This document shows, one piece after another, positions 1-5,892 of a DNA stretch of 9,448 bases. The notes under the pieces are model-generated. The model was not told the DNA's origin and searched no databases. It saw nothing but the letters and a program-made list of their open reading frames with translations. The DNA lies in assembly GCA_947072805.1 (NCBI GenBank), contig CAMTJK010000129.1, forward strand, positions 1 through 9,448, written 5' to 3'. Every line of letters begins with the position of its first letter. Positions within the stretch are counted from its first letter, which is position 1. Made by a program: the position numbers and the translations under genes. The DNA comes from an uncultured Prevotella sp. (lineage in GTDB: Bacteria > Bacteroidota > Bacteroidia > Bacteroidales > Bacteroidaceae).

Positions 1-65
1 CGTTTATGTGGCTCTGCCACACGTTCGTAAGCCTCAAAGTCAATGTATTTCTGCTCTTCGTTCAT
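1..65 (-). CDS. Start of a probable Fic/DOC-family protein (partial, cut by left edge)
   Basis: An open frame starts at an ATG at 65-63 and runs off the left end of the window, giving 21 complete codons without a stop. The visible peptide contains KYIDFEAYERVAEP, followed by HK. From memory, Bacteroidota Fic proteins with a VbhA-like antitoxin leader begin with a very similar 'KYIDFExYxRxxEPxK' stretch, so I infer a Fic-family adenylyltransferase gene whose catalytic HxFx(D/E)GNGR motif would lie outside the window. The start overlaps the last 26 bases of the AlbA_2-like ORF in another frame, which suggests translational coupling and one transcript. No Shine-Dalgarno is obvious, as is normal in this phylum. 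The call rests on about 20 residues. The frame is more convincing than the family name. Confidence 0.45.
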   Translation of the reverse strand, partial: MNEEQKYIDFEAYERVAEPHK

Positions 66-258
66 ATTCTTTGTTTTTTGTCTTGATATATCCTACAATC
101 ACTCCATCATCGTTCACTCCATAGAACAGACTGCCACCATCCGTATTAGCAAAAGCCGACACGGATTTGAGCCATGACTTCACCTTCTTACGTTCCAGCA
201 TTTCCTTGAAATCGTAAGCCGAGCATTCCGCTATCAATGTATTGTTATGAATTTGCAT
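40..258 (-). pseudogene. Truncated AlbA_2 / Schlafen-type putative DNA-binding protein
   Basis: This is a 72-codon ORF from the ATG at 258. The same frame has an upstream GTG at 285 that would add nine residues (CPNNNKET and Met). I prefer the ATG because family members usually begin only a few residues before the 'NNTLIAEC...YDFKEMLE' segment. The visible block YDFKEMLERKKVKSWLKSVS plus AFANTDGG, SLFYGV and NDDGVIVG is the conserved N-terminal half of the AlbA_2 (Schlafen-like) domain, annotated in many Bacteroidota as a putative DNA-binding or 'ATP-binding' protein. Intact domains need about 110 or more residues and most members are far longer. Here similarity stops right after VIVG and is replaced by a lysine-rich tail (YIKTKNKEYERR) and a TGA. 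The stop overlaps the start of the downstream Fic-like gene. It could be an inert remnant or a short regulator. The breakpoint suggests an internal deletion rather than a natural end. Confidence 0.6.
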
Positions 259-302
259 CGTTTCCTTATTGTTGTTTGGGCACACTACCCCAATATCATA
301 TA

Positions 303-310
303 CAAAGATA
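303..310 (-). promoter_or_regulatory. Candidate Bacteroidota -7 promoter element for the AlbA_2-like/Fic pair
   Basis: Read on the minus strand, this octamer is TATCTTTG, an exact match to the Bacteroidota sigma -7 consensus TAnnTTTG. A T-run (TTTTT, 338-334) lies upstream but about 23 bases away, longer than the usual spacing to a TTTG -33 box, so only the -7 half is good. Transcription would start near 297, leaving a short leader of about 12 bases to the GTG or about 40 bases to the ATG at 258. Both its location just upstream of the ORF and its orientation fit. Confidence 0.35.
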
Positions 311-540
311 AGGATAAAAGTGGAGATTCTGTTAAAAACGCCTCATACTTTTGATTTTCATGTGTTTACATCTCCTTATTAACGAACAAATCGTACGTTT
401 GCAGTCAAGAGCTGTGATTGCTTATGGATACTTATTTCGGATTTGCGATATAATTGCAACACGTGTGCGCAAGTTGCTCATACAGAGATGCTGTTGTTTT
501 TGAGGAGGTGAAGTAAGGCTGGTAAGCAAATATCGAACAA

Positions 541-589
541 TAAAAGCAAATCCCGCACAACTACTTGAGTTATGCGGGATTTGCTTTTA
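541..589 (-). terminator. Strong stem-loop terminator after the exonuclease-RecQ-UvrD gene
   Basis: Left arm TAAAAGCAAATCCCGCA (541-557) and right arm TGCGGGATTTGCTTTTA (573-589) are perfect 17-bp reverse complements. After one C-A mismatch the stem continues for four more pairs (AACT 559-562 with AGTT 568-571), closing on a five-base loop. On the minus strand the hairpin ends in GCTTTTATTGTT, a U-rich tail typical of a rho-independent terminator. It begins 63 bases after the stop of the large helicase gene, which it should terminate. The A/T-rich stem base makes it plausible in both directions, but no plus-strand gene reads into it. Confidence 0.75.
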
Positions 590-652
590 GCTAAACTTCG
601 TAGATTTGTTTAGAAATCTTCAACGAAAACTCCGAGTGACACGATAATGGAG

Positions 653-3600
653 TCAGGAAACAGAAAGCACCAAATCCACCAATAGTACAGCCGTTTCCGG
701 TTCGTCTTTTGGTGCATCCTTAGGTTTCCACGCCACAACGAACCGTACAGAAGCTGACTTCACCCTATAATTCCTTTCTTCCCATTCCGACAATGTAGCT
801 TGCATTTTCTGTGATAACTTCGCTACAGGAATATGGGTTGATGGAATGTATAAGAAGAAATCGCTGTACATCAGTGAATCACCACCCCTTAATGTCAGGA
901 CTTCGTTTTTCCTCTCCTTGAAAAAACCCAAGTGAACATCCTTATGGGAGAGTTGGAGAACAATTTCCTCGGGCATGGCATACGTTTGTGTGTCAGCGAA
1001 ATGTCTGTCGGCACTCAGATGATTGAAGCAGTCTCCATTTGTGTGTATGAACAGCCGGTCTTTGGCGCGGGTCATTCCAACATAGTATCGGCGCATCAAA
1101 TATGCATCTTTCGAATAATTGTCGGAAATGAGCATGTATACATCATCAAACTCTTTTCCCTTAGCCTTATGGATGGTGGACACCACAACGTCTGCTCCGT
1201 CTAAGTCGCAGAAATCCTCTACTGAAGATTCGAACACGAACTCTTTGAAGTCGCTGAAGTATTTTGCCTTATTGGTTTGTTCGAACTGTTCCAAGCAGCG
1301 TCTCACATATGCAATGCTCGTACTTTTTTCATACATTACACTTGTCGCTCGCTTGGCTTCTTCCCACAACGTTTCCGGAATCAACGGAGTAGTTACACGT
1401 TTATCTATATATCGCAAGAGATATCTCACTTCTGCCATGTTCCAAAAACGCAGTCCATCCATCGATTGAATCAGTTTGCTTCTGACACCATGTTTTCGTA
1501 AGAGTGCCACAAGTATTACCGCCTCTTCATTTGTTTGAGTAAGTACACACGAAATACCTTTATCCTTGTTTCGGAGCAGGCTATCAACAAGAGGTTGATA
1601 CATATACCTTGACTGATAGTGTGTTACTTCCACCAGGCCTTTCTCTTTCCTCATGGAGATAATTGGTGTACTTTTTATCCTTTTATGTATGTTTTTCAAG
1701 AATCCGTTGGCAAAACCCACCGGCTGGCGCGCACTGCGGTAGTTTTCTGTCATTTCGACCAATCTGCTTCCGTCTTCTTGTGCCAGTCTATACATATAGC
1801 CGGAATCTGACCCTCGGAACTCATAGATGTTTTGGTCGTCGTCTCCTACTGCTATCACACGCATTTCTTCATTGTTGGTCATCAGTGCCTTTATCAAAGC
1901 ATACTCATTGGCTCCCATATCCTGTGCCTCGTCTATCACCAGCACAGTCTTGCCGATTTTATTTTGTTCCACCTCTCCCTGGCTAATCATTTCGGCTGCT
2001 TTTTCGACGACATTTTTAGCATCTTCCAGATTTCCTATCCGACCCAGCAAGTCAAAACAGTAGGAGTGGAATGTTTTTATCTCAACAAAATGGGCTGCAT
2101 TGCCAATAAGTTCCATGAGTCGCTGCTTGAATTCCGTAGCTGCAGCCCTTGAGAATGTTAGCATCAAGAGTTGCTCATGCTTTACGTCCTCGAGCAGCAG
2201 CAGTGAAGCGAGCTTATGAACCAGCACGCGCGTTTTTCCACTTCCCGGACCGGCAGCAACAACAATGCAACGCGACTCTTTGTCAGAAATAATCTCCATT
2301 TGGCGCTGTGACAGCTGTCCAAACAGCTGATCGTATTTTTGTGGTGTCAGGTTACGTTGTATCTCGCCTATACGTTCTCCTTTGAAATATTTTGCTACGA
2401 ATTTCCGATAGTCCATCTGGAAATAGTCCTGGACATATCTTAAAGCTGCATCGTAATCCTTTACCATCAGATTGGCGTATTCACCAACTATGTGTATCTG
2501 CTGAATTTTCTGTTTGTAAAACTCGTTGAGCATCCGGTAGTCGTCTTGCTTGTATCTCACCTTGCTGTCCTTTACCCTTTGGATGTTCATTGCATTGTAA
2601 AGGACAAGAAAGCCGCCCTCGAGTTTGAGTGCACCGATTTTCGACATGTATAGGAGTGCCTCTTCTACATCTTCCAGTTGAATGTCTTCCATATTGCCGA
2701 AAAGTGAATGGGGACTGGCATTTATCTGGTTCGTAAGTTCCACGACAGAGAACTTGACAGCACTGTCGGACATGCCTTTTTGTTCTGCCTCTGCAGCAAT
2801 CTTGTACAGCCATTCTATGGCGAAGCGGCTTATTTCCAAGCGTTTTTCAAAACGTCTGATAGTCGATTCCATATCTGTCTGACGTGTTATCTCCATATTA
2901 TGTACCGTATCTTCTCTCTTGTGCGTATAACCTTTGATAGTAAGGAAATAGAGCAATGTCCGAATATCTTTTTCCTTGGATGAACTTATTCCGTCATTTA
3001 AGGCGTTTTCATTCAGTTGCTTGCACGATATCCGTAAAGATTCATCCGGTATATGATTGAGGATATATCGTTCGAGCCTGGCAAAACGCTCGAGTAGCGT
3101 TTGTGACTTCCGCTCGGAATCGCCAGCATCCAACAGATAAGCAGATATGTCTTTGTTGTCTGCCAGAATGCCCTCCTGTCGCATACGCTCTACAACAGAG
3201 ATAACCTCCCACTTACTCAGTCCCAATATGTCTGCCAGATAATCTATGCGTGATTCCGCCTCCGCGTCTTGGGCTTTGGTTATATACTTTTGGGATATCA
3301 GCGACTTGATAATTCGTACAGCCTTTTCTATTTCGTTGCTTTCGAAGAGCAGTGATGTTGATATTCGCTGTCTGGCCTCGTCCATGTTTTTCACTGTGAT
3401 GCCTGTGGCATATACGTGCGGTATATTATTGCCCCTTATCAGGTATCCGCCTTGTTCCAGAGTCGCCAATGCTGTACGTACGCGAGTTTCAATATCAGAT
3501 ACCGAATCGTCCCAACCTGCTTGCCGTGCAATCTCCAACGCGGAACAGCTGATGTTCATACGTTGTCTGGTAAGATATTTTATAGCTTTCCACACCTGTT

Positions 3601-5530
3601 GTATCTCACTGATGCTAAGTTTGGTCTGGTTTAGCAATATAAAATGCTTATCCAAATCGTTGTCACTATAAAGAACATAGCAACGTGCGCTAAGGTTGGG
3701 GTCGCGTCCGGCTCTGCCGGCTTCCTGGACGTAGTTCTCCAACGAATCTGAAATGTCATAATGTATCACAAGTCCCACATCTTTCTTATCGACTCCCATA
3801 CCGAAAGCAGACGTGGCTACAATGATATGCACCTGGTCGTTCATGAATGCGTCCTGGCTGGCTGCCTTTTCATCAGAAGCCATCTTTCCGTTGAAAGCCA
3901 AGGCTTTGTAACCATCACGGGTCAGCCTGGCAGCCAGTTCTCTTGTTCGTCTGGTACGTGACACATAAACGATGGTCGGACAATTGAAGTCTGCTATAAG
4001 GGCTCTTAGCTTGATATATTTCTCATCGTCGCTGTCGGTATGTATGACCGAATAGTGTAGATTGGTTCGTGAGGCTTTCGACGCAAACAGTTCCAGATCT
4101 GCATCTACTGTCTGCTTGAAATAATCGCATATATCTTGTATAACTTTCGGTTTTGCCGTAGCTGTAAAACAGGAAACCGGTATCGGTTGCCTGCAACCTT
4201 TTCTTTTCTGGTATTCGCGTATGAATTTTCCTATATAGAGATAATCGACCCTGAAATCATGTCCCCATGCCGAAAAGCAGTGTGCTTCGTCTATCACAAA
4301 CCTCACTACATGGCGTGCCATCAATATTTTTTCAATGGTTTTCGAGCGAAGCATTTCCGGAGAAATATACAACAGTGAGGCATCTCCGTCGCACACTCTT
4401 TGTATGGCCAGTGCTCTTGTTATGGGATCCAACATTCCGTTGATGGTGACGGCATCCGTGATTCCCCTGTTGGCAAGTGTGTCTATCTGGTCTTTCATTA
4501 GCGACTGCAATGGCGATATTACCACCGTCAGCCCATGCAAGGCACGTCCTGCCATGAGTGCCGGCAACTGGAAAGTAAGCGACTTGCCGCCACCGGTTGG
4601 AAATATAGCCAGCAACGATTTGCCATCTACCGCCGTCTGTATCGCACGTTCCTGTAAGGGTTCGCCCTCGTATGTCCGAAAATGTTCATAACCAAAATAA
4701 GTCTTCAGGTTATGAAGCACATCCAGTTGTGTGTTACAGTAACTGCAACCCTCCTTGCAACGAGTGTGGCGGATCTGTTTGATAATATACTCCACTTCGG
4801 GATAGTTGTGAAGCACCCAACCGGGAGTGACAGAGTGGTTATCTGTCGTATCAATCAGCGCCAGAGCGTATGCCAGTCCGCACGGATATTGTCTGACAAG
4901 TTGGTCTATGTCTGCATTCAGGCATATTTTTCCAACATACAACTGTTTTATCAATTCTGATATTCCATCCCGGATATATTCGGCATTTGCCATATGAAGA
5001 AATCCCTCAAACTCCTCTTTACCTTTTAGCAACGAGGCAAACAGTCGACGTTTCTCATCGGGCAGCGAATGCCAGCGTGCCAATTCGTCCAACAACAGTG
5101 TCCTTGCTTTCTCGCAGTCATTTACCGGATTGTTCATCTGTTCGCTTATCAGCTTGTCATTTTTCACCAGTTTATGGTAAGGACGCTCCGGAAACAAAAG
5201 TGGCGAGACATACAATGTATCGACCAACATCCAGCGATATGTCCCATCTGCAAACAGATACCTGGCATCGTGATGGATAATGTTGTGTCCGCAGACGTAG
5301 TCAGTGCCATGCAGAAAATCGAGCAGTTCTCTTCTGGAGGCTTTATGGTAGATGGCTCCGTCAGAACGTAGTCCTCCAATGTCATGGATTTTATTGTCAT
5401 CCATACCGACCTCCACGTCCACCATGGCATAGTTTTCTGGCTTGCGCGGCCCTAATGCCTCGCCTTCACCGGCGGCGTTGTCTGTTATCTTTGCTTGTTT
5501 ACCTCCTAAGAGTTTTTTCCATATTGACAT
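653..5530 (-). CDS. DEDD exonuclease-like / RecQ helicase / UvrD helicase fusion protein
   Basis: The product is 1625 residues, starting at ATG 5530 (GGAG sits just upstream) and stopping with TGA at 655-653. In order: residues 30-150 look like a DEDD 3'-5' exonuclease (D38-V-E40; GHNIIHHD with D88; NNPVND with D138), but Asn occupies both positions where the catalytic His or Tyr is expected. A cysteine cluster (C258, C262, C265) precedes the helicase. Residues 285-620 are a complete RecQ SF2 helicase: PTGGGKS 311-317, DEAH 414-417 followed by the RecQ-type aromatic loop CFSAWGHDFR, SCFTATA 453-459, and EAGRAGRD 603-610. No RecQ zinc motif follows it. Residues 640-1060 are helical and winged-helix-like. 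Residues 1070-1500 are a full UvrD/Rep SF1A helicase: AGPGSGKT 1093-1100, IDEAQD 1199-1204, GDDDQNIYEFRG 1229-1240, TIHKAKGKEFDD 1452-1463, YVGMTRAKDRL 1483-1493. The last 120 residues are unassigned. Known relatives imply cytoplasmic 3'-5' unwinding in repair or defence. The biological role is not shown by the sequence. Confidence 0.93.
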   Translation of the reverse strand: MSIWKKLLGGKQAKITDNAAGEGEALGPRKPENYAMVDVEVGMDDNKIHDIGGLRSDGAIYHKASRRELLDFLHGTDYVCGHNIIHHDARYLFADGTYRWMLVDTLYVSPLLFPERPYHKLVKNDKLISEQMNNPVNDCEKARTLLLDELARWHSLPDEKRRLFASLLKGKEEFEGFLHMANAEYIRDGISELIKQLYVGKICLNADIDQLVRQYPCGLAYALALIDTTDNHSVTPGWVLHNYPEVEYIIKQIRHTRCKEGCSYCNTQLDVLHNLKTYFGYEHFRTYEGEPLQERAIQTAVDGKSLLAIFPTGGGKSLTFQLPALMAGRALHGLTVVISPLQSLMKDQIDTLANRGITDAVTINGMLDPITRALAIQRVCDGDASLLYISPEMLRSKTIEKILMARHVVRFVIDEAHCFSAWGHDFRVDYLYIGKFIREYQKRKGCRQPIPVSCFTATAKPKVIQDICDYFKQTVDADLELFASKASRTNLHYSVIHTDSDDEKYIKLRALIADFNCPTIVYVSRTRRTRELAARLTRDGYKALAFNGKMASDEKAASQDAFMNDQVHIIVATSAFGMGVDKKDVGLVIHYDISDSLENYVQEAGRAGRDPNLSARCYVLYSDNDLDKHFILLNQTKLSISEIQQVWKAIKYLTRQRMNISCSALEIARQAGWDDSVSDIETRVRTALATLEQGGYLIRGNNIPHVYATGITVKNMDEARQRISTSLLFESNEIEKAVRIIKSLISQKYITKAQDAEAESRIDYLADILGLSKWEVISVVERMRQEGILADNKDISAYLLDAGDSERKSQTLLERFARLERYILNHIPDESLRISCKQLNENALNDGISSSKEKDIRTLLYFLTIKGYTHKREDTVHNMEITRQTDMESTIRRFEKRLEISRFAIEWLYKIAAEAEQKGMSDSAVKFSVVELTNQINASPHSLFGNMEDIQLEDVEEALLYMSKIGALKLEGGFLVLYNAMNIQRVKDSKVRYKQDDYRMLNEFYKQKIQQIHIVGEYANLMVKDYDAALRYVQDYFQMDYRKFVAKYFKGERIGEIQRNLTPQKYDQLFGQLSQRQMEIISDKESRCIVVAAGPGSGKTRVLVHKLASLLLLEDVKHEQLLMLTFSRAAATEFKQRLMELIGNAAHFVEIKTFHSYCFDLLGRIGNLEDAKNVVEKAAEMISQGEVEQNKIGKTVLVIDEAQDMGANEYALIKALMTNNEEMRVIAVGDDDQNIYEFRGSDSGYMYRLAQEDGSRLVEMTENYRSARQPVGFANGFLKNIHKRIKSTPIISMRKEKGLVEVTHYQSRYMYQPLVDSLLRNKDKGISCVLTQTNEEAVILVALLRKHGVRSKLIQSMDGLRFWNMAEVRYLLRYIDKRVTTPLIPETLWEEAKRATSVMYEKSTSIAYVRRCLEQFEQTNKAKYFSDFKEFVFESSVEDFCDLDGADVVVSTIHKAKGKEFDDVYMLISDNYSKDAYLMRRYYVGMTRAKDRLFIHTNGDCFNHLSADRHFADTQTYAMPEEIVLQLSHKDVHLGFFKERKNEVLTLRGGDSLMYSDFFLYIPSTHIPVAKLSQKMQATLSEWEERNYRVKSASVRFVVAWKPKDAPKDEPETAVLLVDLVLSVS

Positions 5531-5549
5531 ATCTCCAATATACGATAAA

Positions 5550-5702
5550 CTATTTCATAACCTTAATTTGGGCATGTGATTTACACCATGCCATAACATC
5601 TTTCCCGTCTGTCACATCTTCTGCCAGATTACTGCCAAACACGAATATCTCGTTATCTTTCAGTTCCGATATTCTTTCGGGAGTATATCTTCTGTTGTAC
5701 AT
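5550..5702 (-). pseudogene. Short 'NEIFVFGSNLA' ORF, truncated A1S_2505-like/macro-like protein
   Basis: This is a 50-codon ORF from ATG 5702 to TAG 5552-5550. It starts MYNRRYTPERI and continues to NEIFVFGSNLA, which I recognise as the near-invariant N-terminus of a Bacteroidota family of roughly 130-160 residues, named after A1S_2505 (phage-related, macro-domain-like). In intact members GSNLA is followed by a glycine/histidine-rich loop (G-H-GGGAA type) that builds the ligand site. Here that loop is missing and an unrelated stretch, DVMAWCKSHAQIKVMK, ends the frame. I infer an internal deletion or a fusion to another gene's end, probably inactive for any nucleotide-binding role. It ends 19 bases before the helicase start and begins 6 bases after a lysine-rich mini-ORF, an operon-like spacing. 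It is below usual gene-finder length limits but the N-terminal match is strong. Confidence 0.6.
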
Positions 5703-5708
5703 AATTGT

Positions 5709-5807
5709 TTATTTTGTTTCTTCCTTTAGCCTTTTTTCTAAATACTCACGCACAAGTCTGTCGGTCTCTTTCTTTCCGACTGATTGGCTTGTCTGCTTTC
5801 GTCGCAC
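5709..5807 (-). CDS. Lysine/arginine-rich mini-ORF, unknown (possible remnant)
   Basis: A 32-codon frame runs from a GTG at 5807 to TAA at 5711-5709. The frame itself is open further upstream, to a TGA at 5843-5841, without an ATG. The tail ETDRLVREYLEKRLKEETK is strongly charged and helical in appearance, ordinary coding-like composition rather than random translation. It ends 6 bases before the ATG of the 'NEIFVFGSNLA' ORF, in the same frame. Read through the two upstream TGA codons, it would join an ATG-led segment (MSRKIINAYPRF) beginning just after the NACHT stop. I do not recognise the family. It is either a tiny gene with a GTG start or the 3' part of a small gene broken by stops. Confidence 0.35.
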   Translation of the reverse strand: MRRKQTSQSVGKKETDRLVREYLEKRLKEETK

Positions 5808-5892
5808 AGTCCTATATAATTGTTTTGCCTTTACCTCCGGTCAAATTCAGAATCGTGGATATGCGTTAATTATTTTTCGTGACATAATTGCG

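Larger units (their letters stand above)
286..652. other. Intergenic region between the helicase gene and the AlbA_2-like ORF
   Basis: There are 367 bases without a convincing gene on either strand. From right to left it holds a 63-base spacer after the helicase stop, the strong inverted repeat at 541-589, and about 230 bases that probably carry the promoter and control sites for the leftward AlbA_2-like/Fic pair, including the candidate -7 box at 303-310. Two short palindromic patches stand out: ACACGTGT at 459-466, inside an imperfect TTGC...GCAA frame (454-472), and CGTACG at 392-397 flanked by CAAA and TTTG (387-401). Either could be an operator, but both are short enough to be chance. 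I see no tRNA, rRNA or CRISPR repeats here. Confidence 0.6.
5531..5892 (-). other. Gap between the NACHT and helicase genes, filled with short or decayed ORFs
   Basis: These 362 bases contain no intact long minus-strand gene but are not empty. One frame, read from an ATG at 5885, gives MSRKIINAYPRF, a TGA (5849-5847), a second TGA two codons later (5843-5841), then an uninterrupted lysine/arginine-rich stretch to a TAA (5711-5709). After 6 bases the ATG of the 50-codon 'NEIFVFGSNLA' ORF follows in the same frame. The first ATG lies 7 bases after the NACHT stop. I found no CAAAnnTA (reverse of the -7 box) on the plus strand here, so the helicase gene may be transcribed with the NACHT gene or from an unrecognised promoter. 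No long hairpin terminator is visible after the NACHT stop, only a weak 5-bp one (GTCGG 5760-5764, CCGAC 5776-5780). Confidence 0.6.

Noticed and set aside
454..472. ACACGTGT palindrome in an imperfect TTGC...GCAA context, considered as an operator or recombination core.
   Set aside because: The 8-bp perfect core is short, has no second copy in the window and lies in a gap without other regulatory landmarks; mentioned only in the gap description.
932..5371. Many plus-strand frames of 60-140 codons opposite the helicase gene, and minus-strand frames in other phases (for example 2481-2813 and 5164-5430).
   Set aside because: They lie wholly within a gene with complete motifs of two helicases, overlap each other in several phases and show no recognisable domains.
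5760..5780. GTCGG...CCGAC hairpin considered as a terminator after the NACHT gene.
   Set aside because: Only five base pairs with an 11-base loop, no U-tract, and it lies within a small reading frame.
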